The notes beneath the pieces were generated by a model that saw only the letters and a program-made list of their open reading frames with translations, was not told the origin of the DNA and made no database searches. From Oceanibaculum nanhaiense (GTDB lineage: Bacteria; Pseudomonadota; Alphaproteobacteria; Oceanibaculales; Oceanibaculaceae), in contig NZ_MPOB01000005.1 in the NCBI RefSeq assembly GCF_002148795.1, forward strand, positions 301,023 to 365,022: a DNA stretch of 64,000 nucleotides, in the 5' to 3' direction. Each line of letters starts with the position of its first letter. The stretch's first letter is position 1. Shown one piece after another: positions 18,392-26,953 of the stretch. The position numbers and the translations under genes were made by a program.

Positions 18392-19207
18392 ATGCCTTCC
18401 GCCGCCCCCTCCGCGCTGAAAGCGCCGGTCTATTTCCTGCACATCAACAAGACGGCGGGCACCTCCTTTGCCACGGTGGCGCAGCGCGCCTTCCCGGTGG
18501 AGCGGACCTGTCCGGCCGGGCTGGTGCCGGAACTGCTCTCCCTGCCGGCGCCGCGGATCAAGAGCTATGACTATTTCCGGGGCCATTTCGGGCTGGGCCT
18601 GCCGTCGCTGCTGCCGCGCGGGCAGGCCGAGGCGCTGACCATCTTCACCCTGCTGCGCGACCCGGTGGACCGCGTCATCTCGCAGATCAACGCGCATTTC
18701 CGCAATCCGGGCACGGCGCTGCATAAGGCGGTGGTGGAGCGACGCGGCGACGTCAACGCCTGTCTGGCCGAGCCGGAGATCGCGCATATGCTGGCTGACT
18801 ACCAGACGCGCTCGCTGGGATTGCCGCTCGACCTGGCGGCGCTGAAGATCCAGGGGCCGCCCTTTCGGGGATTGCAGGAACTGACCGCAGAGGCCGCGCG
18901 CGGTGTGGACCCGGAGGCGCTGCTGGCGCGGGCGAAGCAGACGCTGGACCGTTGCGCGATGATCGGGCTGGCGGAACGGTTCGACGAATCGGTGCGCTGG
19001 CTGGCGCGCTGGCTGGGCGTTCCGCATGACGGCCCGGCGCCGCGCCGCAATGTTTCCGCCTTCAATCCCGATACCGGCAAGCCGAATGCCCTGTCGCGCG
19101 CCGACCTGTCGGCGGCGACGATCCACCGGCTGGAGGAGATCAACCGGCTTGACATTGCGTTGTACGAACATGCCACCCGGCTGTTCGAGGCGAGGCGGGC
19201 GGCATGA
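18392..19207 (+). CDS. Sulfotransferase family 2-type protein
   Basis: A 271-aa protein with the P-loop YFLHINKTAGTSF (residues 14-26), characteristic of the carbohydrate (Sulfotransfer_2, heparan 2-O-like) group. LLRDPVDRVISQINAHF near residues 88-104 forms the 3'-phosphate-binding region of PAPS. It probably sulfates a saccharide. It is divergent from the ABC-2 permease and is followed 10 bp later by another sulfotransferase, so the two are cotranscribed. The two share only general motifs and look like separate families rather than a recent duplication. Confidence 0.85.
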   Translation: MPSAAPSALKAPVYFLHINKTAGTSFATVAQRAFPVERTCPAGLVPELLSLPAPRIKSYDYFRGHFGLGLPSLLPRGQAEALTIFTLLRDPVDRVISQINAHFRNPGTALHKAVVERRGDVNACLAEPEIAHMLADYQTRSLGLPLDLAALKIQGPPFRGLQELTAEAARGVDPEALLARAKQTLDRCAMIGLAERFDESVRWLARWLGVPHDGPAPRRNVSAFNPDTGKPNALSRADLSAATIHRLEEINRLDIALYEHATRLFEARRAA

Positions 19208-19217
19208 CGGGGTCGGC

Positions 19218-19997
19218 ATGAGCGGCAGTCTCTCCTTCCTCGGGCTGGGGGCGCAGAAGAGCGGTTCGACCTGGCTGTATTTCCAGCTCCGCGAGCATCC
19301 CGGCCTCTATCTGCCGCCGGTGAAGGAACTGCATTTCTGGGACCGCGACCGCGCGCTCGGCCTCGACTGGTATCGCGCGCAGTTCACCCCGGCGCCGCAG
19401 GGCACCAAGGCGGGGGAGATCACCCCGGCCTATGCCATCCTCTCGCATGAACTGATCGCCGAGGTGCGCCGCGAATTCCCCGATATCCGGCTGCTCTATC
19501 TCCTGCGCAACCCGGTGGAGCGCGCCTGGTCCGGCGCGCTGATGGCGGTGCCGCGCGCCGAAATGACGGTTGGGGAAGCCTCCGACCGCTGGTTCATCGA
19601 CCATTTCAATTCCGCCGGTTCGCGCTGCCGGGGCGATTACAAGGCCTGCATGGAGGCGTGGCGGCGCCAGTTCGAGGCGGAACGGCTGCGCTGGTTCCTC
19701 TATGACGAGGTGGTGGCTGATCCGCGGTCCGTGCTGGTGGCCTGCGCCGAGCATCTGGGCGTCGATCCCGGCTTCTTCCGCGACCTGCCGGAAGACAGGC
19801 TGAACGCCCGCTACAACGAGGGGACGGGCGTGCCGATCCGCCCGTCGCTGCATGCCTATCTGGCGCGGCTGTACCGGCCGCAGATTCTGGCCCTGCAGGA
19901 CTATCTCAACCGCGACCTGTCGGCCTGGCTGGAAGCCAATGATCGGGCGATGGAGGCGGCACCGCGCCGCTGGCTCGACCGGCTTTTGGGGCGCTAG
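19218..19997 (+). CDS. Sulfotransferase domain protein (Sulfotransfer_1/3 type)
   Basis: A 259-aa protein whose P-loop GAQKSGSTWLYFQL (residues 11-24) and YLLRNPVERAWSGAL segment (about 93-107) are those of heparan N-/O-sulfotransferase-like bacterial enzymes. KELHFWDRD and EITPAY further support the subfamily. The ATG at 19218 is chosen because it begins just before the P-loop domain; the open frame upstream overlaps the preceding gene. Its TAG stop overlaps the stop of the convergent RNase H-like gene in a CTAG palindrome. The role is presumably glycan sulfation together with the gene upstream. Confidence 0.88.
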   Translation: MSGSLSFLGLGAQKSGSTWLYFQLREHPGLYLPPVKELHFWDRDRALGLDWYRAQFTPAPQGTKAGEITPAYAILSHELIAEVRREFPDIRLLYLLRNPVERAWSGALMAVPRAEMTVGEASDRWFIDHFNSAGSRCRGDYKACMEAWRRQFEAERLRWFLYDEVVADPRSVLVACAEHLGVDPGFFRDLPEDRLNARYNEGTGVPIRPSLHAYLARLYRPQILALQDYLNRDLSAWLEANDRAMEAAPRRWLDRLLGR

Positions 19998-20866
19998 CTC
20001 ACCCCGACGATCCAACCCTCGCGGCAGGCCTGCGCTTCGGCATCCTCGGGCAGGGCGAACAGCCGGCCGGTCCGGTCCAGCCAGCGCAGCCCCGCCGCCG
20101 AGATCAGCGCGTCGCCATCATGGTCGGAGAAGCTTGCCGGCGCGTCCTGTGCGGGCCCGCTGTCCAGCGCTGCCAGCGCATTGTCCAGCGTGGCACGATC
20201 CTTGATCTTCGCGGTATTGCCCAGCGCCTGCCGGCGGAACAGCGTGGGATAGATTTCCGCCAGCACGGCCGGCTTGTCTGCCGGCTCGAACGGCCAGACC
20301 GCGACATGGGCAGGGGCCGCCAGCCGGATCGCGCGCAGGGTGCGGATGCCGGCCAGCGCGGCCTTGCCGACCTGTTTCGCGCCGATCAGCTTGAACACGG
20401 TTTCGGGATAGGTGGAGGTGGCCGTGCCGCAGGCGGTCTCGGTCCGTCGCTTGTCATTACGCCAGCCGGGTCTCTGCTTGCCGCTGACCCAATAGGAATC
20501 GGCGAAATCCGGATGCGTCACCAGCGGGCCAGAATGGAAATCCGGCGCCTCTGCGCTCGCCTGCTCGATCAATTCCCACAGCGCGAAGGCGTCGGCAATG
20601 TGTGGCGTGCGGCCCGCCAGATAGCCCTCGCCGGCGATCCAGGGGAAGCCGAAGGCGAAGTCGAAGCCGGCCAGCAGCCGTTCGCCCGCCGCGATGCGCT
20701 GGCCGAGCCAGGCGGCGACGGCACCGCGTGTCCAGCGGCCTGCCGGTGGCGCGATCAGGCGCGGGCCCGATCCGTCGGCGCGGCATTCCGCCAGCGCTAT
20801 GCCGCTGTAGCGGCCTTTCGCGCCGGACCAGTCGATGCCGATATAGGAGTCGAACCGCTCACTCAT
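19994..20866 (-). CDS. RNase H-fold protein of unknown function (DUF429-like)
   Basis: A 290-aa protein not assigned to a characterised family. The pattern of acidic residues suggests a RuvC/RNase H-like fold: Asp12 in YIGIDWSGAKG, Asp69 in AGFDFAFGFPW, Glu205 in AEIYPTLF, and Asp252 in DHDGDALISAA. This order (GID, DxPxG-like, YDAxxA-like) is what is seen in DUF429 proteins, which are predicted nucleases without known targets. It overlaps the rarA start by 8 bp, which suggests co-expression with a replication-fork ATPase. The function is inference only. Confidence 0.65.
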   Translation of the reverse strand: MSERFDSYIGIDWSGAKGRYSGIALAECRADGSGPRLIAPPAGRWTRGAVAAWLGQRIAAGERLLAGFDFAFGFPWIAGEGYLAGRTPHIADAFALWELIEQASAEAPDFHSGPLVTHPDFADSYWVSGKQRPGWRNDKRRTETACGTATSTYPETVFKLIGAKQVGKAALAGIRTLRAIRLAAPAHVAVWPFEPADKPAVLAEIYPTLFRRQALGNTAKIKDRATLDNALAALDSGPAQDAPASFSDHDGDALISAAGLRWLDRTGRLFALPEDAEAQACREGWIVGVS

Positions 20867-22157
20867 CGCCGCTCTGGCGCTTGGCGCGCAGCTTCGCCCA
20901 ATAATCGAGGCGTTTCACCAGCTCGCGCTCGAAGCCGCGTTCCGGCGGGTTATAGAAACGCTGGCGCGGCATGCCGTCGGGGAAGTAGTTCTGGCCGGAA
21001 AAGCCTTCCTCGGCATCATGGTCGTACTGGTAGCCCTTGCCATAGCCGATATCCTTCATCATCCGCGTCGGCGCGTTCAGGATATGCATCGGCGGCATCA
21101 GCGAGCCGGTCTCCTTGGCCGAGCGCCGGGCGATGCCGAAGGCCTTGTAGCCGGCGTTGGATTTCGGCGCAGTGCCGAGATAGATCACCACCTGCGCCAG
21201 CGCCAGCTCGCCCTCCGGGCTGCCGAGGCGCTCATAGGTCTCGGTCCCGGCCATCGCCTGCACGATGGCCTGCGGATCAGCGAGGCCGATATCCTCGACG
21301 GCGAAGCGGATCAGCCGGCGGGCGATATAGAGCGGGTCCTCGCCGCCATCCAGCATGCGCGCGAACCAGTAGAGGGCGGCGTCCACATCGCTGCCGCGCA
21401 ACGATTTGTGCAGGGCGCTGATGAGGTTGTAGTGCCCCTCCCGGTCCTTGTCATAGACCGGGGCGCGGCGCTGGATGGTGGCGGCCAGCCGTGCCGCATC
21501 CAGCGGTTCCGGCGCGTGCAGCGCGAACACCTCCTCCGCCAGGTTCAGCAGGAAGCGGCCATCGCCATCGGCCATGGCGCGCAGCGCCTCGCGGGCCTCC
21601 GCAGTCAGCGGTACGGCGCGGCCTTCCAGCGCCTCGGCGCGGGACAGCAGCAGCTCCAGCGCCGCATCGTCCAGCCGGCGCAGCACCATCACCTGACAGC
21701 GTGACAGCAGTGCCGCGTTCAGCTCGAAGGAGGGGTTCTCGGTGGTCGCGCCGATCAGCGTCACCGTGCCATCCTCGACATAGGGCAGGAAGCCGTCCTG
21801 CTGGGCGCGGTTGAAGCGGTGGATCTCATCGACGAACAGCAGCGTGCCCTGCCCGCCGCCCTGCCGGCGATGCTTCGCCGATTCGAACACCTTGCGCAGA
21901 TCGGCAACGCCGGAGAACACCGCCGACAGCGGCTCGAAATGCAGGTTGGTGCGGTCGGCCAGCAGCCGCGCGATGGTGGTCTTGCCGCAGCCCGGCGGCC
22001 CCCACAGGATCATCGAGGCCAGCCGTCCGGCCGCCAGCATCCGCCCGATGGGGGCGTCAGGGCTGAGCAGATGGTCCTGCCCGACCACCTCGCCAATATG
22101 GGCGGGGCGCAACCGGTCGGCCAGCGGACGCGGAGCCTGGGATTCGAAGAGCGACAT
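20859..22157 (-). CDS. rarA: Replication-associated recombination protein A (RarA/MgsA AAA+ ATPase)
   Basis: A 432-aa clamp-loader-type AAA+ ATPase that acts at stalled forks and interacts with SSB and DNA ends. Walker A is GPPGCGKTTIARLLAD (about residues 53-68), Walker B is FVDEIHRFNRAQQDGFLPYVEDG-like, and sensor 1 is GATTENPSFELN. The C-terminal tetramerisation region with SAFHKS-like SALHKSLRGSDVDAALYW is present. The N-terminus PLADRLRPAHIGEVVGQDHLL is typical. Its 3' end overlaps the RNase H-fold gene start by 8 bp. It is followed upstream by an intergenic repeat cluster separating it from the Deg protease gene. Confidence 0.95.
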   Translation of the reverse strand: MSLFESQAPRPLADRLRPAHIGEVVGQDHLLSPDAPIGRMLAAGRLASMILWGPPGCGKTTIARLLADRTNLHFEPLSAVFSGVADLRKVFESAKHRRQGGGQGTLLFVDEIHRFNRAQQDGFLPYVEDGTVTLIGATTENPSFELNAALLSRCQVMVLRRLDDAALELLLSRAEALEGRAVPLTAEAREALRAMADGDGRFLLNLAEEVFALHAPEPLDAARLAATIQRRAPVYDKDREGHYNLISALHKSLRGSDVDAALYWFARMLDGGEDPLYIARRLIRFAVEDIGLADPQAIVQAMAGTETYERLGSPEGELALAQVVIYLGTAPKSNAGYKAFGIARRSAKETGSLMPPMHILNAPTRMMKDIGYGKGYQYDHDAEEGFSGQNYFPDGMPRQRFYNPPERGFERELVKRLDYWAKLRAKRQSGDE

Positions 22158-22210
22158 GGCGGCTACTCTAATGCGGTCCGCCCGGCGGGGGAATGGGGGT
22201 TCCCTCCTTT

Positions 22211-22323
22211 GTCATTCCCGGGCTTGTCCCCATGGGCCTCTGGGGAATCCAAGGTTCAGCCTGCTCGGGCGGTCATCCAGCAAGTGGAAGCCTGGACCCC
22301 CGCAACAAGTGCGGGGGTGACGG
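22211..22323. repeat. Intergenic palindromic repeat pair (REP/BIME-like)
   Basis: The gap of about 200 bp between the rarA start and the degP-like stop holds a GTCATTCCCGGGCTTGTCCC unit (22211-22230, with a degraded right half) and, in opposite orientation, a CCTGGACCCCCGCAACAAG unit ending GGGGGTGACGG (22291-22323). Both match units at 2.5 and 43.7 kb. Confidence 0.7.
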
Positions 22324-22361
22324 ATGGAGTGGATGGCGGGTGAGGGGAGACCTCTTGGCAA

Positions 22362-23771
22362 TTACCCCTGCACCGTGGTTTCCAGCACGCGGTCGCCGCG
22401 GCGGATGGAGAGCTGCCATTGCTGGGCGCGGCCGGACAGCGCCTGTTGCAGTTCCTTCACCAGCCCGATCTTGCGGCCATTCACCTGCAGCACGATGTCG
22501 CCGGGGCGCAGCGACAGCCGGTCGGCGGGGGAGCCGCGCGCCACGCCGGTGACGATCACGCCCTTGGTGAAGCCGTCCAGCCCCAGCTCCTCGGCATAGG
22601 CGGGGTTCAGATTGGCGATTTTGGCGCCGGCGAAGGGATGGGCGCCCTCCAGCACGGTCTCGTTGCGCGCCGGAATTTCCGGCGGCGGCTGCAGGTCGAA
22701 GCTGAGTTTCAGTTCGCGGCCCTTGCGCAGCACGGTAAGAATCGCCGTGCCGCCGATCGGCTGGGTGGCGATGCGGTAGCGCAGCGCCTGCGCGTCCTGC
22801 AGCTCGATGCCGTTCGCATGGGTGACGACGTCGCCCTGGCGCAGGCCGGCGCGGTCCGCCGGGCCACCCGGATAGACCTCGCCGATCAGCACGCCGACAG
22901 GGCGCGGCAGGCCCAGCGCGCTGGCGAGGTCCGCCGTCACGCTCTGGCCGCCAGCGCCGATCCAGGGCCGCGCCGCACTGCCGGTCTCGGCGGCGAGGAT
23001 GACGGTGCGCACCATGTTCGACGGCACCGCGAAGCCGATGCCGACCGACCCCGCATTGTTGCGCGAATAGATCGCCGTGTTCACGCCGACCAGCCGGCCA
23101 TCCAGCGTGATCAGCGCGCCGCCGGAATTGCCGGGGTTGATGGCCGCGTCGGTCTGGATGAAGAAGCTGTAATCGGTGATGCCGACCTGGGTGCGTGCGA
23201 CCGCCGAGACGATGCCGCTGGTCACCGTCTGGCCGACGCCGAACGGGTTGCCGATGGCCAGCACCAGATCGCCGACCTCCACCCGGTCGCTGTCGCCGAG
23301 TTCCAGATGCGGCAGTGCCTCGCCATTGGCCTCCAGCTTCAGGACGGCAAGGTCGGTGCGTTCCTCGTCATAGACCAGCGTCGCTGGGAATTCGCGGCGG
23401 TCGGACAGCACGACGCGAATCTCGTCGGCGCCGTCGATCACATGATGGTTGGTGACGATCAGCCCGTCCGGCCGCACGATGACGCCGGAACCCAGCGAAT
23501 TCTGCACACGCTCGCGCGGGGTGCCGAAATTGTCGCCGAAGAAGCGCCGGAAGAACGGGTCGTTGAACAAGGGCGACAGGCGCTGCTGCACCACCTTTCG
23601 GGTGAAGATGTTCACCACCGCGGGGGCGGCCTCCTTCACCAGCGGCGCGAAGGAATAACGCAGCGTCTCGGCATCGGGCGGTACCGCGCGCTGCTGTGCA
23701 GAGGACGCGCCGGGCGCTATCGCGGCGAACAGCAGGGCAAGGACGAGGAACAGCGGTTTCATCGGGTTCAT
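22362..23771 (-). CDS. Do-like periplasmic serine protease (DegP/DegQ family)
   Basis: A trypsin-fold protease with two PDZ domains for periplasmic protein quality control. From the ATG at 23771 the protein has 469 aa with a signal peptide (MKPLFLVLALLFAAIAPGAS region). The triad is His110 in VTNHHVIDG, Asp140 in RTDLAVLKL and Ser216 in NPGNSGGAL. PDZ1 spans about residues 260-345 (GVLIGEVYPGGPADRAGL) and PDZ2 about 385-465 (GVIVTGVARGSPADRLSL). An upstream in-frame start at 23801 adds ten residues before the signal and is less likely. It is separated from rarA by a repeat-bearing gap and is divergent from the helicase gene. Confidence 0.93.
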   Translation of the reverse strand: MNPMKPLFLVLALLFAAIAPGASSAQQRAVPPDAETLRYSFAPLVKEAAPAVVNIFTRKVVQQRLSPLFNDPFFRRFFGDNFGTPRERVQNSLGSGVIVRPDGLIVTNHHVIDGADEIRVVLSDRREFPATLVYDEERTDLAVLKLEANGEALPHLELGDSDRVEVGDLVLAIGNPFGVGQTVTSGIVSAVARTQVGITDYSFFIQTDAAINPGNSGGALITLDGRLVGVNTAIYSRNNAGSVGIGFAVPSNMVRTVILAAETGSAARPWIGAGGQSVTADLASALGLPRPVGVLIGEVYPGGPADRAGLRQGDVVTHANGIELQDAQALRYRIATQPIGGTAILTVLRKGRELKLSFDLQPPPEIPARNETVLEGAHPFAGAKIANLNPAYAEELGLDGFTKGVIVTGVARGSPADRLSLRPGDIVLQVNGRKIGLVKELQQALSGRAQQWQLSIRRGDRVLETTVQG

Positions 23772-23891
23772 GGCGGTTATGTAGGATAGGCTTGCCGCCA
23801 TTGCCAGAGCTGTCAGTCAGGGCCATATGGCACTGGCCTGTAAGGCCCCTTCGATGGCAGGGTGCAGCGGGAACAGCCGAGACAGGTTAGC

Positions 23892-26570
23892 ATGACCATC
23901 CAGCCCATTCATCCCGGCAGCAATCCAGGCCAGGGCGGCCCGCGCGTCACCGCCGTGTTGGGGCCGACCAATACCGGCAAGACCTACCTCGCCATCGAGC
24001 GGATGCTGGGGCATTCCACCGGCATGATCGGCTTTCCCCTGCGCCTGCTGGCGCGGGAGAATTACGACCGCATCGCCCGCATCCGCGGCGCCGGGCAGGT
24101 GGCGCTGATCACCGGCGAGGAGAAGATCGTCCCGCCGCATGCGCGCTATTTCGTCTGCACCGTGGAATCCATGCCGCTGGACCGGCGGGTCTCCTTCCTC
24201 GCCGTCGATGAAATCCAGCTCTGTGCCGACCGCGAGCGCGGCCATGTCTTCACCGACCGGCTGCTGAACGCGCGCGGGCTGGACGAGACCATGTTCCTGG
24301 GCGCGGAGACCATCCGCCCGCTGCTGAAGCGGCTGATCCCCGAGGCGCATTTCGTCACCCGGCCGCGCTTTTCGACGCTCAGCTATACCGGCTACAAGAA
24401 GGTGACGCGGCTGCCGCGCCGGTCCGCCGTGGTCGCGTTCTCCGCCGCCGACGTCTATTCGCTGGCCGAACTGGTGCGCCGTCAGCGTGGCGGCACGGCG
24501 GTTGTGCTGGGCGCGCTCAGCCCGCGTGCGCGCAACGCGCAGGTGGAGATGTACCAGGCTGGCGAGGTCGATTATCTGGTGGCGACCGACGCCATCGGCA
24601 TGGGGCTGAACATGGACCTCGACCATGTCGCCCTGGCGCGGCTCGGCAAGTTCGACGGGCGCGGCCCGCGCCGCCTGACGGCACCGGAACTGGCGCAGAT
24701 CGCCGGCCGTGCCGGGCGGCACATGACCGATGGCAGTTTTGGCGTTACCGCCGAGGTGGCGAGCATCGAGGAGGAGCTGGTCGAGCAGATCGAAACCCAT
24801 GCCTTCGAACCGCTGAAGGCGCTGACCTGGCGGGCCAGCCGGCTGGATTATCGCAGCGTCGGCAGCCTGCGCCGCAGCCTGGAGGAACGGCCGCCGCAGC
24901 CCTTCCTGATGCGCCAGCGCGATGCCGGCGACATGGCCGCGCTGGAAATCCTGTCGCGCAACGAGGATCTGCTGGCCCGCGCGCAGAACCCGGCGACCGT
25001 GCGGCTGTTGTGGGATGTCTGCCAGGTTCCGGATTTCCGCAAGCTACTGACCGATCACCACACCGCGCTGCTGGCGCGGATATTCCTGCAGCTCACCGAT
25101 GGCGTGAACGGAAAATTGTCGCAGGACTGGGTCGGCAAGCAGCTGGAGCAGATCGACAGCATTCTGGGCGATATCGAGACGCTGGTGGAGCGCATCGCCC
25201 ATATCCGTACCTGGAACTACATCGCCAATCGCGGCGACTGGATCGACGATCCGGCGCACTGGCAGGAACGCGCCCGCAGCATCGAGGAGAAGCTGTCCGA
25301 TGCGTTGCATGAGCGGCTGACGCAGCGTTTCGTGGATCGCCGCAGCGCCGTGCTGGTGAAGCGCATGAAGGATCAGGACGAGCTGCTGGCTGCCGTGCGC
25401 GCCGATGGCGAGGTGCTGGTGGAGGGCCATGCCATCGGCCGGCTGGAGGGGCTGAGCTTCATCGTTGACGACAAGGCGGTGGGCGACGAGGCGAAGGCAC
25501 TGCGCACCGCCGCGCGCCGGGCGCTGGCCAGCGAGATGCCGGATCGTGTTCGCCGGCTGGAGGAGATGCCCGATACCGGTTTCCGGCTGATGCCGGACGG
25601 GCGCATCGGCTGGAAGCAGCAGGAAGGCGACGAGGCGGCGGTCGGTCGCCTCAGGCGCGGCGATTCCATGCTGAAGCCGCGTCTGGAGGCGCTCGGCGAC
25701 GATCTGCTGACACCGGCACTGCGCGATCGGGTGGAGACGCGTCTGACGGCCTGGCTGACCGCGACCATTGGCCAGGCGCTGGGTCCGCTGGCCAAGGCGC
25801 TGGCGGCGGATGTCTCCGGTACCGCACGCGGCCTGATCTTCCAGCTGGGCGAAGGGTTGGGCAGTCTGCCGGTTGCACCGCTGGCGCCCACGTTGAAGCT
25901 GTTGCAGGAGGCTGACCGCAAGGCGCTGGCGCGGCTCGGCGTGCGCTTTGGAACGGAGGCGGTGTTCTTTCCGGCCCTTTTGAAGCCGAAGGCCGTGGCG
26001 CTGCGCGCCGTGCTCTGGTCGGTACATACGAATGCACGGCCGATCCCGCATCCGCCGCCCGCCGGCCGTGTCTCGGTACCGGCGGAAGAATTGGAGGCGC
26101 CGGAGGGGTTTGTGCCGGCCATCGGCTATATGGCGGTGGGGCCGCGCCTGCTGCGCCTCGACATGGCCGAACGTATCGCCGCCACCGCCCGCCGGTTGCT
26201 GCGCGAGGGAGAGGGTGGCTTCCCGCCGTCAGCGGAGATCATGTCGCTGGCCGGCTGCACGGCGGAGGAACTGCCGGCGCTGCTGGCGGCGCTGGGGTAT
26301 CGCACGGTCGAGCAGAAAACGGAGGATGGTACGGCCATTGTGATCTTCCGCAAGGCGCAGCACCGTCCTAAAAGCGGGCCAAAGCGCAAGCCGCGCGCGA
26401 AGGCTGCGGAACCGGCGACGCATCCCGAACGGATGCAGCCTGCGGCCAGGGCGGACCGGCGCAAGCCAGCTAAGGGCGCGAAGCCTGCGCCTAAGCCCGC
26501 ACCCGCCGCGAAGCGCCCGCAGGCTTTCGACAGCCCCTTCGCCGCGTTGAAGGATCTGATGCGGAAATGA
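23892..26570 (+). CDS. SUV3-like DExH/D RNA helicase
   Basis: An 892-aa superfamily 2 helicase resembling mitochondrial SUV3. Walker A is GPTNTGKTYLAI (residues 24-35), motif II is DEIQ in AVDEIQLCADRERGH, and motif VI is QIAGRAGRH. The central region holds the SUV3 C-terminal domains. The last 90 residues are a Lys/Ala/Pro-rich basic tail (PKSGPKRKPRAKAAEP) likely to bind RNA. SUV3 unwinds RNA with an exonuclease in mitochondria; bacterial homologues in alphaproteobacteria are largely uncharacterised. The ATG at 23892 is used rather than 23862, as the conserved domain begins soon after. It overlaps hslR by 4 bp. Confidence 0.9.
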   Translation: MTIQPIHPGSNPGQGGPRVTAVLGPTNTGKTYLAIERMLGHSTGMIGFPLRLLARENYDRIARIRGAGQVALITGEEKIVPPHARYFVCTVESMPLDRRVSFLAVDEIQLCADRERGHVFTDRLLNARGLDETMFLGAETIRPLLKRLIPEAHFVTRPRFSTLSYTGYKKVTRLPRRSAVVAFSAADVYSLAELVRRQRGGTAVVLGALSPRARNAQVEMYQAGEVDYLVATDAIGMGLNMDLDHVALARLGKFDGRGPRRLTAPELAQIAGRAGRHMTDGSFGVTAEVASIEEELVEQIETHAFEPLKALTWRASRLDYRSVGSLRRSLEERPPQPFLMRQRDAGDMAALEILSRNEDLLARAQNPATVRLLWDVCQVPDFRKLLTDHHTALLARIFLQLTDGVNGKLSQDWVGKQLEQIDSILGDIETLVERIAHIRTWNYIANRGDWIDDPAHWQERARSIEEKLSDALHERLTQRFVDRRSAVLVKRMKDQDELLAAVRADGEVLVEGHAIGRLEGLSFIVDDKAVGDEAKALRTAARRALASEMPDRVRRLEEMPDTGFRLMPDGRIGWKQQEGDEAAVGRLRRGDSMLKPRLEALGDDLLTPALRDRVETRLTAWLTATIGQALGPLAKALAADVSGTARGLIFQLGEGLGSLPVAPLAPTLKLLQEADRKALARLGVRFGTEAVFFPALLKPKAVALRAVLWSVHTNARPIPHPPPAGRVSVPAEELEAPEGFVPAIGYMAVGPRLLRLDMAERIAATARRLLREGEGGFPPSAEIMSLAGCTAEELPALLAALGYRTVEQKTEDGTAIVIFRKAQHRPKSGPKRKPRAKAAEPATHPERMQPAARADRRKPAKGAKPAPKPAPAAKRPQAFDSPFAALKDLMRK

Positions 26571-26953
26571 GCGGCGAGACCATCAGGCTCGACAAATGGC
26601 TGTGGTTCGCGCGCTTCTGCAAGAGCCGCACGCTGGCTGCCAAGCTGTGCGAGACCGGCAAGGTGAAGCTGGGCGGCAAGCCGGTCGGCAAGGCGAACCA
26701 GCCCTTGCGTGTGGGCGATGTGCTGACCTTTCCGCTGGGTCCGCATGTGCGGGTGATCGAGGTGGCGGCGCTGGGCACCAGGCGCGGCCCGGCCACCGAG
26801 GCGCGCACGCTCTATGCCGATCTCGCCCCGCCGGAAGCGAAGCCGCCAACCCCGCCGGAGGAACAGTCTCCCGCCGCGCGGGAGCGTGGGGCGGGCCGAC
26901 CGACCAAGGCTGACCGCCGCGCCACCGACCGGCTCATCGATCCGTTCGAGTAG
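26567..26953 (+). CDS. hslR: S4-domain RNA-binding protein (Hsp15 family)
   Basis: A 128-aa protein with an N-terminal S4 RNA-binding domain: IRLDKWLWFARFCKSRTLAAKL (residues 6-27) and KVKLGGKPVGKANQPLRVGD (32-51). The tail is Pro-rich and basic. Hsp15 rescues blocked 50S subunits carrying nascent peptidyl-tRNA. The start overlaps the helicase stop (ATGA), so the two RNA-binding proteins are translationally coupled, a pairing that suggests joint work on RNA or ribosomes. It converges with kdsD with no gap between stop codons and no visible terminator. Confidence 0.9.
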   Translation: MSGETIRLDKWLWFARFCKSRTLAAKLCETGKVKLGGKPVGKANQPLRVGDVLTFPLGPHVRVIEVAALGTRRGPATEARTLYADLAPPEAKPPTPPEEQSPAARERGAGRPTKADRRATDRLIDPFE

